Notes under the pieces: generated by a model
Seen by the model: the letters and a program-made list of their open reading frames with translations, nothing else
Database searches by the model: none
What the model was told of the DNA's origin: nothing
Source of the DNA: Filomicrobium insigne
GTDB taxonomy: Bacteria; Pseudomonadota; Alphaproteobacteria; Rhizobiales; Hyphomicrobiaceae
Reading direction: 5' to 3'
Length of the DNA: 64,000 nt
Assembly: GCF_900104305.1 (NCBI RefSeq)
Contig: NZ_FNJC01000002.1
Span: 310,001-374,000, forward strand
Translations under genes and position numbers: made by a program
Part shown: piece by piece, positions 9,544-17,814 of the stretch
How positions within the stretch are numbered: the first letter of the stretch is position 1
How the letters are laid out: every line of letters begins with the position of its first letter

Positions 9544-9957
9544 ATGCACAAGCCCACCATCTCAGCACTCCGGAACAGTACCCTTACGCTCGCCTTTGCA
9601 GTGTTCGCGCTTTCCGCCTCAGCTCTCCCCGCCGCGGCAGCAGGAGGTGGCGACGTCGCACCATGGGTCTATCAGATCATGGTGTTCGTGATGGCGATCT
9701 TCGTCGGCTACTATGTGGTCTGGAGCGTGACACCGGCCCTGCACACGCCGCTCATGTCGGTCACCAACGCCGTGTCCTCCGTTATCGTCGTCGGTGCACT
9801 GCTCGCTGTCGGCATCGAAAGCATCGCCAACGGTGGACTAGCCGCAAAGATCTTTGGCTTCCTCGCTCTCACGATGGCTTCCGTCAACATCTTCGGTGGC
9901 TTCCTCGTCACAAGCCGCATGCTCGCCATGTACAAGAAGAAAGAGCCGAAGCGTTGA
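9544..9957 (+). CDS. pntAB: NAD(P) transhydrogenase subunit alpha part 2
   Basis: The 137-residue protein is the membrane part (start of domain II) of the split alpha subunit. An N-terminal hydrophobic segment (about 12-32, possibly a cleaved signal) is followed by three membrane helices beginning [20 protein letters not shown]. The family motifs [16 protein letters not shown] and [11 protein letters not shown] are present. It lies 16 bases after pntAA and 50 before pntB. Confidence 0.95.
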   Translation: MHKPTISALRNSTLTLAFAVFALSASALPAAAAGGGDVAPWVYQIMVFVMAIFVGYYVVWSVTPALHTPLMSVTNAVSSVIVVGALLAVGIESIANGGLAAKIFGFLALTMASVNIFGGFLVTSRMLAMYKKKEPKR

Positions 9958-10007
9958 TTTCACGCACCTTGTGCGATTGCAGATAACCTCTTGGGTGCTT
10001 TCCTAAA

Positions 10008-11444
10008 ATGTCCGAACCGATGATTCCCACCGACCTCGTCGCGATTCTTTATCTGATCTCCGGCGTGCTCTTCATCCTGGCGCTGCGCGGCCTGTCGCAC
10101 CCCGAAACGTCACGCCGTGGCAACCTGTACGGCATGATCGGCATGGCCATTGCCATTGTGACGACGCTCACTCAGCTTAAAGGCGGCGATCAGCTGCTGA
10201 CATGGGTTCTGATTGCACTCGGCTTGGGAATCGGTGGCGTAATCGGCGGCAAAATTGCCCGCGATATTCCGATGACGTCGATGCCGGAATTGGTTGCCGC
10301 GTTTCACTCGCTCGTCGGCCTTGCAGCTGTCTTCGTTGCGGCAGCAGCTGTCTACGCACCAGACGCATTTGGCATTCTTCAAGTTGCAGGCGATCCGAAT
10401 AGCGGCATCAAGGCCGCCAGTCTGGTGGAAATGTCTCTGGGCGTTGCCATCGGTGCGATTACGTTCACCGGCTCCGTCATCGCATTCTCGAAGTTGTCCG
10501 GAAGAATGTCAGGCGCCCCGATTATCCTGCCTCTGCGCCACGTCATCAACGCAGGTCTTTTCGCAGCCCTGGTTGTGCTCATCTACATGTTCGTGGTTTC
10601 CGGCGGCGACGATAAGCTGTTCTGGGCCATCACCGTCATCTCGCTACTGTTCGGCGTGCTGATCATCGTGCCCATCGGCGGCGCGGACATGCCCGTCGTC
10701 GTCTCAATGTTAAACTCGTATTCGGGGTGGGCCGCAGCAGGTATCGGCTTCACTCTGGGCAATATTGCTCTCATCATCACCGGCGCATTGGTTGGCTCTT
10801 CTGGCGCGATCCTGTCCTACATCATGTGCCGGGGCATGAACCGCTCCTTCATATCGGTCATTCTCGGCGGCTTTGGCGGTGAAGTTGCTGGCCCTGCAGG
10901 TGGAGGCGGCGAACAGCGGCCCGTGAAGCTCGGCTCAGCTGAGGACGCGGCCTACATCATGAAGAACGCCCAAAAGGTGATTATCGTCCCGGGCTATGGC
11001 ATGGCCGTCGCGCAAGCTCAGCATGCGCTGCGCGAACTCGCGGACGCTCTGAAAGAAGCTGGCGTCGAGGTTAAATACGCAATCCATCCTGTCGCCGGTC
11101 GTATGCCGGGTCACATGAACGTCCTGCTCGCTGAAGCCAACGTCCCCTATGACGAGGTTTTCGAATTGGAGGACATCAACTCCGAATTCCAGCAGGCTGA
11201 TGTCGCTTACGTCATCGGCGCGAACGACGTCACCAATCCGGCTGCTGAAGATGACCCCTCATCACCCATTTATGGTATGCCCGTGCTTCAAGTTTGGAAG
11301 GCTGGCACCGTCATGTTCAACAAGCGCTCGTTGGCCTCCGGTTATGCCGGCATCGACAATCCGCTGTTTTATCGTGACAACACCATGATGCTCCTTGGTG
11401 ATGCCAAAAAGATGACGGAAGAAATCGTCAAAGCGATCGACTGA
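10008..11444 (+). CDS. pntB: NAD(P) transhydrogenase subunit beta
   Basis: PntB supplies most of the proton channel and the NADP(H)-binding domain III. The 478-residue protein has about nine membrane helices in its first 280 residues, including PELVAAFHSLVGLAAV with the conserved His used in proton transfer, and the soluble domain from about 295: VPGYGMAVAQAQHAL, HPVAGRMPGHMNVLLAEA, VIGANDVTNPAA and the Lys/Arg-rich FNKRSLASGYAG that binds the NADP phosphate. Length and motifs are all normal. It completes the pntAA-AB-B operon; an alpha/beta hydrolase follows after 27 bases. Confidence 0.97.
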   Translation: MSEPMIPTDLVAILYLISGVLFILALRGLSHPETSRRGNLYGMIGMAIAIVTTLTQLKGGDQLLTWVLIALGLGIGGVIGGKIARDIPMTSMPELVAAFHSLVGLAAVFVAAAAVYAPDAFGILQVAGDPNSGIKAASLVEMSLGVAIGAITFTGSVIAFSKLSGRMSGAPIILPLRHVINAGLFAALVVLIYMFVVSGGDDKLFWAITVISLLFGVLIIVPIGGADMPVVVSMLNSYSGWAAAGIGFTLGNIALIITGALVGSSGAILSYIMCRGMNRSFISVILGGFGGEVAGPAGGGGEQRPVKLGSAEDAAYIMKNAQKVIIVPGYGMAVAQAQHALRELADALKEAGVEVKYAIHPVAGRMPGHMNVLLAEANVPYDEVFELEDINSEFQQADVAYVIGANDVTNPAAEDDPSSPIYGMPVLQVWKAGTVMFNKRSLASGYAGIDNPLFYRDNTMMLLGDAKKMTEEIVKAID

Positions 11445-11471
11445 CGAAAGGGCCCCGTAAGGGTAGGCCAC

Positions 11472-12302
11472 ATGCACCTGCTCAAACGACCACTTTCAAT
11501 TTTGGTCGCATTGCTTCTCGTGGGCTATGCCGCGGCCGCTGCAGGCATGTTCTTTCTTCAGCGCAACATCCTGTTCGACACCGTTGATACCGGCAATCTG
11601 GCGACAGCCGGAACGCTCGCCATCGAGGGGAGCACGCGTATTGTCATCAAGACGAGTGACGGCGAGGAACTCGCTGGTTGGTATCTCGCCCCTCAAGCTG
11701 ATCAGCCCGTGTTCCTCTTCATGCACGGCAAGCGAGGAGAACTCGAACAACGCGACGAACGCTGGCGCAAAATTCGCGACCACGGCGCCGGAGTCCTCGC
11801 GTTCTCGTATCGCGGATTTCCAGGTTCAACAGGCGCACCGAGCGAATCCGGTCTACATTTGGATGCCCTCGCCGCTTATAACTGGCTTCGCGAAAGACAT
11901 GCCGCTGAAGACATCATACTTCACGGCTATTCACTCGGCACAGCCGTCGCTATCCACCTCGCGACGGAGGTTCCAGCCAGCGCATTGATCCTGGAAGCGC
12001 CCTTTACAGCAATCGTGGATGTTGCCGCCGAACGTTACCCTTGGTTACCCGTTCATTTTTTGATGGTCGACCAGTTCAGATCCTACGATGAGATCCAAAA
12101 CGTCAAAATGCCGCTCCTCATCGTTCATGGAAACCAGGACAAGTCGGTTCCCTATGAGCAGGCACAGCGGCTTTACGCCCGCGCCAACGAGCCAAAGACC
12201 TTCGTAAGTATGCCTGGCAGCACTCACGTGTCACTAGTGCAAGACGGTCTTTACAGCCACATCTGGTCGTTTCTGCAACAGGTGCGACAACGAATGCAGT
12301 GA
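11472..12302 (+). CDS. Membrane-anchored alpha/beta hydrolase (BEM46/YfhR-like)
   Basis: The 276-residue protein has one N-terminal membrane helix (about 9-29) and an alpha/beta-hydrolase domain outside it. The nucleophile elbow is GYSLGT (Ser at about 154), with the acid in HGNQDKSVP (about 222) and the His in GSTHVSL (about 253), and the oxyanion segment HGKRGE. This is the Bem46/ABHD13/YfhR pattern, serine hydrolases of mostly unknown substrate. It follows pntB by 27 bases and may be read through from it. A paralogue lies at 13109-13954 with the same layout. Confidence 0.88.
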   Translation: MHLLKRPLSILVALLLVGYAAAAAGMFFLQRNILFDTVDTGNLATAGTLAIEGSTRIVIKTSDGEELAGWYLAPQADQPVFLFMHGKRGELEQRDERWRKIRDHGAGVLAFSYRGFPGSTGAPSESGLHLDALAAYNWLRERHAAEDIILHGYSLGTAVAIHLATEVPASALILEAPFTAIVDVAAERYPWLPVHFLMVDQFRSYDEIQNVKMPLLIVHGNQDKSVPYEQAQRLYARANEPKTFVSMPGSTHVSLVQDGLYSHIWSFLQQVRQRMQ

Positions 12303-12419
12303 AATCAACCATGTTTGATTTACTGTTAGCACATACAATCTTCTCGACTCGCTCGACTGATGTATCCTCTAGCGTTGGCAGCGTTGCAAGACGAGGCCGG
12401 CAACTAGCGAGGAGGTCAA

Positions 12420-12980
12420 TTGAAGAGAACTCTGTCCGCTGCAACGGCATCCGTGCTCATCGCCATATTGTTCGTGGCGTCTGGAGCGGTCGCCGGAAAG
12501 ACTGCGATCAAGGCTCCAAATGAGGTCACAATCGCAGGTCTGACGGTACAGTGTCAGGATTTCCGAGGCAGACACGTTACAACTCTGAAGGTGGATGAAC
12601 TGGGCGACGTCGGACGTGCCTGGGTGGTGAACATGACGCCATTCATTGTCATGGACTCCCATCTGCTTATGCAGTTGCCCGTAAAGTTACAGCTATTTTT
12701 CTACGCACACGAATGTGCGCACCATATTTTAGGGCATTGGTACACGCCATCTGTGAACAACGAGATCGAAGCCGACTGTTGGGCCATCCGTTACGGCCGT
12801 GACACAGGCCTTTTTCGCCGCCAAGAGGTGGCCGATTTCGCACCCTGGTTAGCGGCGAGTAAAGGGTCTCGCTTCGGACATTTACCCGGTCCCCGCCGCG
12901 CCCAATCGTTGCTGGAGTGCTTTGATAACGCGGAGCCGTTACTCCTCAGAAGTGAACAAAAAACGATGTTTGTGCGTTGA
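12420..12980 (+). CDS. Secreted HExxH zinc-metalloprotease-like protein
   Basis: The start is a TTG, supported by AGGAGG five bases upstream (12409-12414). The 186-residue product has a signal peptide (to about residue 26, AVAG) and a zinc signature HECAH (97-101) with a downstream ExxxD at 115-119 (EIEAD), the arrangement of M48-like and other gluzincin peptidases. The rest is small for an active peptidase, and three cysteines (45, 99, 120) are seen near the core. It may be a minimal periplasmic peptidase or an inactive relative. It lies between two paralogous alpha/beta hydrolases; whether it acts with them is unknown. Confidence 0.8.
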   Translation: MKRTLSAATASVLIAILFVASGAVAGKTAIKAPNEVTIAGLTVQCQDFRGRHVTTLKVDELGDVGRAWVVNMTPFIVMDSHLLMQLPVKLQLFFYAHECAHHILGHWYTPSVNNEIEADCWAIRYGRDTGLFRRQEVADFAPWLAASKGSRFGHLPGPRRAQSLLECFDNAEPLLLRSEQKTMFVR

Positions 12981-13108
12981 GATTTTTGCAGGCACTGCCC
13001 GCATTGTGAAGATGAGGCTAGGCAATAAGAATTCCCACCCGCACACTCAAGCTTGCTGGGCGTACTAGCTTGCTTGAGCTGTGACAGAATCCCAGGCGAA
13101 ATGAATCC

Positions 13109-13954
13109 ATGTCTTTTGTGCTGAGTACCATCGCAATTATCGCTGTGCTGGCCGTAGTGGTCATGGTGGGCGCTCCCATCGTTGAGCGCGCACTAATGTA
13201 TCATCCGGTCGGTAACCGTGTTCGTCCCGCTTCCGCGGGCCTTCCGAACGTTGAGGAAGTGTTAATCAACACCCCCGATGGCCATACCCTCGTGACTTGG
13301 TATGCGAAAGCCGAGCCGGGACAGCCGACAATACTTTATATCCACGGCAACTCCGGAACCCTAGCGGATCGGGCCGAACGTATCGGAGCGTTCACGAAAC
13401 GTGGGCGCGGAATCATGATGATGGCCTATCGTGGCTATTCCGGCTCTACAGGACGGCCGTCGGAGCTAACCAATATCGCGGACGCAAAGTTGGCTTATGA
13501 AACCTTGATTGATAAGGGTGTGGCGGCTGACGATATCGTAATCTACGGTGAGTCAATCGGAACCGGCATTGCCGTCCGCGTCGCTGCCGAAAATTCCACT
13601 GCAGGCTTGATCCTGGACGCCCCCTACACATCAATCGTTGACGTCGCAGAGATCTGCTATCCGTATCTCCCCGCGCGCCTGATGATGCGGGATCGCTATG
13701 AAACAATGCGTTATATTGGCGACGTGCACACACCACTCTTGGTGATCCATGGCGAACAAGATGCGATCATTCCAGTAGAAATGGGTCGCCGAGTCGCGCA
13801 ATCAGCCTCCGGCCCAACCGAAATCGTCACATTCCGCCGCGCGGGCCACACTGACCACGGCAAATACGGCTCCTACGACGTGGTAAATGATTGGATCGAC
13901 CGCATAGCCGTCAAACCATCGATATCGGCGCAGGAAGACCGCGTCGCCGGATAA
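13109..13954 (+). CDS. Membrane-anchored alpha/beta hydrolase, second paralogue
   Basis: This 281-residue protein has the same layout as the hydrolase at 11472: an N-terminal helix (about 5-25), then HGNSGTLADR, AYRGYSGSTGRPSE, the nucleophile elbow GESIGTG (Ser at about 147), DAPYTSIVDVA, HGEQDAIIP and GHTDHGKYG. The two proteins share the SYRGFPGSTGAPSE/AYRGYSGSTGRPSE and EAPFTAIVDVA/DAPYTSIVDVA blocks, so they are clear paralogues that have diverged widely elsewhere. A complete catalytic triad is present. Substrate unknown. Confidence 0.88.
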   Translation: MSFVLSTIAIIAVLAVVVMVGAPIVERALMYHPVGNRVRPASAGLPNVEEVLINTPDGHTLVTWYAKAEPGQPTILYIHGNSGTLADRAERIGAFTKRGRGIMMMAYRGYSGSTGRPSELTNIADAKLAYETLIDKGVAADDIVIYGESIGTGIAVRVAAENSTAGLILDAPYTSIVDVAEICYPYLPARLMMRDRYETMRYIGDVHTPLLVIHGEQDAIIPVEMGRRVAQSASGPTEIVTFRRAGHTDHGKYGSYDVVNDWIDRIAVKPSISAQEDRVAG

Positions 13955-13988
13955 CAGCTAAAACGCGACGCACAAACGCCAACGGAAT

Positions 13989-14022
13989 AACGGGCACCGG
14001 TTACAGTCAACCGGTGCCCGTT
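13989..14022. terminator. Strong hairpin between convergent genes
   Basis: A perfect 14-pair stem (13989-14002 with 14009-14022, loop ACAGTC) lies between the hydrolase on the + strand and rpsU on the - strand. Only a weak T-rich tract follows on the + side (TTATGTTGT). Because it is symmetric it probably ends both transcripts. Confidence 0.65.
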
Positions 14023-14080
14023 ATGTTGTATAAAACCCATTAAGGGCCGTTGTCAGGCGTTCTCGCGCGATACAACCCGC

Positions 14081-14314
14081 TTAGCGAGCGGGACGCGCAA
14101 CCTTACCAGGCAACAATCCTTCGCGCTGAGCGCGCTTACGAGCCAGCTTACGAGCCCGACGCACCGCTTCAGCCTTTTCACGAGCCTTCTTCTCGGATGG
14201 CTTTTCGTAATAATTCCGGAGTTTCATCTCACGGAAGATGCCCTCACGCTGCATTTTCTTCTTGAGCGCCTTGAGAGCCTGATCGACATTATTGTCGCGA
14301 ACGAGAACCTGCAC
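14081..14314 (-). CDS. rpsU: 30S ribosomal protein S21
   Basis: The 77-residue protein starts [20 protein letters not shown], followed by [20 protein letters not shown] and a very basic tail, which is diagnostic of S21. S21 sits at the anti-Shine-Dalgarno end of 16S rRNA and helps start translation. The start codon is GTG, with AGGGA about seven bases upstream. The tail is slightly longer than in E. coli S21 (71 aa), as is common in alphaproteobacteria. It lies downstream of, and is separated by a terminator from, purEK. Confidence 0.97.
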   Translation of the reverse strand: MQVLVRDNNVDQALKALKKKMQREGIFREMKLRNYYEKPSEKKAREKAEAVRRARKLARKRAQREGLLPGKVARPAR

Positions 14315-14364
14315 GCGAATCCCTATCCTTTTGTGCGGTCAGAGTTTTTAAACTTCAACAAGGC

Positions 14365-14391
14365 AAAAAGCCCGGACAGTCGTGGCCGGGC
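14365..14391 (-). terminator. Intrinsic terminator after purK
   Basis: On the - strand a GCCCGG/CCGGGC stem (pairing 14386-14391 with 14370-14375) is followed by TTTTT (14369-14365). It lies downstream of the purK stop and upstream of rpsU, so it ends the purEK transcript. Confidence 0.75.
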
Positions 14392-14479
14392 CATGCACTT
14401 GCTTCACGAATTTAACCCGTTTGGTAGCAGACGGACACCGCTTTGTCCACCAAGACGGCAACAACTTCCACCACGCACC

Positions 14480-15568
14480 TTACTTGCCTGAAAGTGCCGA
14501 AAGACGGGTCACATGGCCCATCTTGCGGCCCGGTCTTGCTTCGTTCTTCCCGTAGATATGGAGGCAGGCCTGCGGCTCAGCAGCCAGCTCGGCCCATTGC
14601 TCCACATCAGCACCGATCAAATTTGTCATGACCGCATCGCTGTGACGCGCAACGCTCCCGAGAGGCCAGCCGGCCACGGCGCGAATGTGATTTTCAAACT
14701 GGCTGACGCCGCACGCATCCAGCGTCCAGTGTCCGGAATTATGAACCCGCGGGGCGATCTCATTGATGATGAGCGGCTCCGGCTTGTCCTTCCCCAGATA
14801 AAACATTTCGACCGCGAGCAAGCCGACGTAATCGAGCGCCTCAGCCACCCGCGCTGCCATAGCACGAGCCTTTTCACATACCTCCGCAGGAACCGGTGCA
14901 GGAACCGTAGAAGTATCCAGAATTCCGTGCTTGTGACTGTTGAGTGGTACGTCGTAGACGGCCGTCCGACCATCGATACCGCGAACGCACAAAACAGAAA
15001 TCTCGCAATCAAACGGTACCACGCCCTCCAGCACGGCAGGCGCACGCCCAATAGCATCAAGCGCCCAATCCGATTCTTCCGCCGACGTGATCCGGACCTG
15101 CCCCTTTCCATCATAGCCGAACCGACAGGTCTTCAAGATCGCCGGTGTCCCCAAGGTCGCCAGGGCATCTTCCAGGTCATTCAAATTGTCGACGTTGGCA
15201 AAAGGAGCAACGGGCAGGCCGATATCGGACAGAAACCGCTTTTCGACCAACCGGTCCTGCGCAACTTCAAGTGCGCGCGCTCCTGGGCGAACCGGACGGA
15301 CTGCGGCGGCCGCAGCAGCCGCACCAAGCGGGACATTCTCAAACTCATAGGTAACGACATCGACGGTCTCGGCAAATGCCGTAATGGCCCCGAGATCTTC
15401 ATAAGGGCCAACCGTCGTCGAAGCGGCAACGTCAAAAGCAGGCCCGGATGTGTCCCCAAAAACATGCACGCGAAAGCCGAGCTCTGCTGCAGAGACCGCC
15501 AACATGCGCCCAAGCTGCCCCGAACCCAGGATCCCGATGACCGATCCCGGTGGGAGTACTCCGGTCAT
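14480..15568 (-). CDS. purK: N5-carboxyaminoimidazole ribonucleotide synthase
   Basis: PurK carboxylates aminoimidazole ribonucleotide with ATP and bicarbonate in purine synthesis. The 362-residue protein shows the N-terminal pre-ATP-grasp signature GILGSGQLGRMLA, ATP-grasp features (ILKTCRFGYDGKGQ, VPFDCEISVL) and the C-terminal NEIAPRVHNSGHWT motif, all typical. GGAAGGG lies upstream of the ATG. It follows purE in the same direction with a 48-base gap, the usual purE-purK operon. Confidence 0.97.
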   Translation of the reverse strand: MTGVLPPGSVIGILGSGQLGRMLAVSAAELGFRVHVFGDTSGPAFDVAASTTVGPYEDLGAITAFAETVDVVTYEFENVPLGAAAAAAAVRPVRPGARALEVAQDRLVEKRFLSDIGLPVAPFANVDNLNDLEDALATLGTPAILKTCRFGYDGKGQVRITSAEESDWALDAIGRAPAVLEGVVPFDCEISVLCVRGIDGRTAVYDVPLNSHKHGILDTSTVPAPVPAEVCEKARAMAARVAEALDYVGLLAVEMFYLGKDKPEPLIINEIAPRVHNSGHWTLDACGVSQFENHIRAVAGWPLGSVARHSDAVMTNLIGADVEQWAELAAEPQACLHIYGKNEARPGRKMGHVTRLSALSGK

Positions 15569-15616
15569 AGCGCAGCCCTTCCGGTTGGACCGCCGTCATC
15601 AGGTGCATCAAATTGG

Positions 15617-16129
15617 TTAGTCATTGCGCTCCGGAACCTCGCCCACAGCTTCCGTCTGAGCTCTGCGCCATGCTGCCAGTCGCGCGCCAAGAGCCTCATC
15701 ACCAAGCGCCAGGATCTGTGCCGCCAATAAGGCAGCATTCGCCGAACCCGCCTCGCCAATTGCCAGTGTACCGACCGGTACCCCCGCCGGCATCTGAACA
15801 ATTGAATAAAGGCTGTCCAAGCCAGCAAGCGCCTTGGAACATACTGGCACGCCAAGCACCGGAAGCGTCGTCAACGCCGCGACCATACCCGGTAAGTGCG
15901 CAGCCCCACCAGCACCCGCAATAATAACTTTGAGACCACGGGACTGGGCGTTGCGCGCATAGTCGTACAGGCGGTCCGGCGTCCGGTGAGCCGAAACGAT
16001 CCGAACCTCATGGGGAATCTGAAGCTCATCAAGCAGCGCCGAGGCACGTTTCATGGTTTCCCAGTCTGACTGGCTTCCCATGATAATACCGACCTGTGCC
16101 TGTCGGCCTGCCTGGTTTTGCGCGCTCAT
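15617..16129 (-). CDS. purE: N5-carboxyaminoimidazole ribonucleotide mutase
   Basis: PurE moves the carboxyl group made by PurK to C4 of the imidazole ring. The 170-residue class I enzyme has [12 protein letters not shown], the catalytic [13 protein letters not shown] and the [16 protein letters not shown] loop. The length is normal for the bacterial class I family. It is the first gene of the purEK operon; its promoter must lie in the region between purE and nadA. I see no obvious PurR-type operator. Confidence 0.97.
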   Translation of the reverse strand: MSAQNQAGRQAQVGIIMGSQSDWETMKRASALLDELQIPHEVRIVSAHRTPDRLYDYARNAQSRGLKVIIAGAGGAAHLPGMVAALTTLPVLGVPVCSKALAGLDSLYSIVQMPAGVPVGTLAIGEAGSANAALLAAQILALGDEALGARLAAWRRAQTEAVGEVPERND

Positions 16130-16545
16130 CGTCCCATTAGCAGCACGTACGGAGAGTAATTTAAGCTCCCACCGCCCGCTGCTCCCAGCGTTCAGGAAAA
16201 CGCGGGTTCTAGACGTTGGGGCCGGTCAACGCAAGCATCTGTTCGGCCTCATACAAGGTTATAGTTTTGCTGCAACGCAGCGAGCTTCAATCTATCTCCG
16301 ATGCCAACGTGCAGAGAACGAAAAGCCGAAACGACCTTCTTAAATTTTGCGCTTTCTCCAATGGCCCATTCCTAACTTTAGAAAGCCACAATACAGAACT
16401 GTAAAAGGCTGTCTTCACACAGAAAAATTGGTGGCCCGCCCACTTTCTCGGCGGCTTTTGAGCGCGCGAACCTGACGCAAAAAGCGCACCGCGAACTCTC
16501 ATTTCTCCTTCAAATTCCGCGCAACCTCCCCTATATTACACTTGG
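16130..16545. other. Intergenic region between purE and nadA
   Basis: About 400 bases without a credible gene in either direction. It must hold the purE promoter on the - strand. The half nearest nadA is poorer in GC than the genes around it. I see no conserved RNA structure or long repeat here. Confidence 0.5.
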
Positions 16546-16574
16546 TTGACAATGCTCGTTGCGAGCATAAGACA
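16546..16574 (+). promoter_or_regulatory. Probable nadA promoter
   Basis: A consensus -35 hexamer TTGACA (16546-16551) is followed, 16-17 bases later, by a poor -10 match (TAAGAC near 16568-16573). The spacer is filled by a perfect palindrome, see the operator entries. No other good promoter is visible before nadA. Confidence 0.55.
16552..16568. promoter_or_regulatory. Operator 1 upstream of nadA
   Basis: A perfect palindrome, ATGCTCGTTGCGAGCAT, directly follows the TTGACA and fills the promoter spacer, the classic place for a repressor site. Its half-sites TGCTC/GAGCA recur in operator 2. NadQ is a known repressor of nadABC in alphaproteobacteria and is the obvious candidate; I infer this from context only. 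Confidence 0.6.
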
Positions 16575-16611
16575 CAAAAAGCACTTCGCGCGTCGTGAGC
16601 TACATTGAAAA

Positions 16612-16626
16612 TACTCAATGTGAGCA
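16612..16626. promoter_or_regulatory. Operator 2 upstream of nadA
   Basis: TACTC-AATGT-GAGCA has the same architecture (five-base half-sites, five-base spacer) as operator 1, with one mismatch in the left half. Its centre is 59 bases downstream of operator 1 and about 45 bases before the nadA start, so it would lie within the transcribed leader. Two sites could allow a looped repression complex. Confidence 0.5.
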
Positions 16627-16662
16627 CATCGAATCGACGATGATGAAGGAGGAGCAGTGATC

Positions 16663-17730
16663 ATGGCAAACCTTAACGCCCCGGACCTTGGGCTGGTCCG
16701 CACCACAAATGAGCGTTTTTCGGAAGTTCCGCGGCCTGAATTCCAATTCACGCCGGAACTCGCCGCGGAAATGGCACCGCTCTACGAAAAGGTAAAGCAT
16801 GTCGTCACCCCGATGGAGTGGCCGCACTACGCGCCGCTGATCAAGGCCATCAACGTGATGAAGAAAGAGCGCAACGCCGTCGTTCTCGCTCACAATTACA
16901 TGACGCCGGAAATCTTCCACTGCGTGGGAGACTTCCGCGGCGATAGCCTTCAGCTCGCGCGCGAAGCTGCAAACGTCGACGCCGATGTCATCGTCCAAGC
17001 TGGCGTGCACTTCATGGCTGAGACGTCCAAGCTGATGAACCCGAACAAGACGGTTTTGATCCCGGATCTCGAAGCCGGCTGCTCGCTTGCATCATCCATC
17101 ACCGCAGAGGATGTACGGGCGCTGCGCGAAGCCTATCCCGGCGTCCCCATCGTCACATACGTGAACACGTCAGCAGCCGTAAAAGCCGAGTGCGATATCT
17201 GCTGCACCTCATCCAACGCTGTGAAGGTCGTCGAAAGCCTCAACGCACCGCGCGTACTTCTCATTCCCGACGAATATCTCGCAAAGTACGTTGCGACTCA
17301 GACTGACGTCGAAATCATCGCGTGGAAAGGCCGCTGCGAAGTCCATGAACGCTTCACAGCGAACGAACTGGAGGCTCTGCGTGGCGATGATCCCGGAGTA
17401 AAGATCATCGCGCATCCCGAATGCCCGCCCGACGTCATCAACACGGCGGACTTCACCGGATCAACGGCGGCCATGATCAATTGGGTGAAGGACCACCAGC
17501 CTAATAAGGTAATCCTGGTTACAGAGTGCTCGATGTCGTCCAACGTCGCAGCCGAAGCACCGAACGTTGAATTTGTCCGGCCATGTAATCTGTGTCCGCA
17601 CATGAAACGCATCAGCCTTGAAAAGATTCTCGATAGCCTCGTTTACATGCAGAATGAGGTTACCGTTGATCCTGAGATTGCCGAACGTGCACGTCGTGCC
17701 GTTGAGCGCATGGTCAATTTAACAAACTGA
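16663..17730 (+). CDS. nadA: Quinolinate synthase
   Basis: NadA condenses iminoaspartate with dihydroxyacetone phosphate to quinolinate using a 4Fe-4S cluster. The 355-residue protein has [34 protein letters not shown], and the cluster cysteines in EAGCSL, the [10 protein letters not shown] block and [12 protein letters not shown]. The AAGGAGGAG at 16646-16654 fits the ATG at 16663 better than the GTG two codons earlier. It heads the nadABC operon behind two putative operators. Confidence 0.97.
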   Translation: MANLNAPDLGLVRTTNERFSEVPRPEFQFTPELAAEMAPLYEKVKHVVTPMEWPHYAPLIKAINVMKKERNAVVLAHNYMTPEIFHCVGDFRGDSLQLAREAANVDADVIVQAGVHFMAETSKLMNPNKTVLIPDLEAGCSLASSITAEDVRALREAYPGVPIVTYVNTSAAVKAECDICCTSSNAVKVVESLNAPRVLLIPDEYLAKYVATQTDVEIIAWKGRCEVHERFTANELEALRGDDPGVKIIAHPECPPDVINTADFTGSTAAMINWVKDHQPNKVILVTECSMSSNVAAEAPNVEFVRPCNLCPHMKRISLEKILDSLVYMQNEVTVDPEIAERARRAVERMVNLTN

Positions 17731-17814
17731 TCCATCTCAGCCGATTTCGACGCGGCAATCATCGTCGACGTCTGATAGCCAGGGGGACAATTCCCGGAAA
17801 GGCTTCACACCGAA

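Noticed and set aside
14513-15730. Long open frame (405 codons) on the + strand across purK and part of purE
   Set aside because: purK and purE are clearly coding on the other strand; this frame crosses both and shows no protein family.
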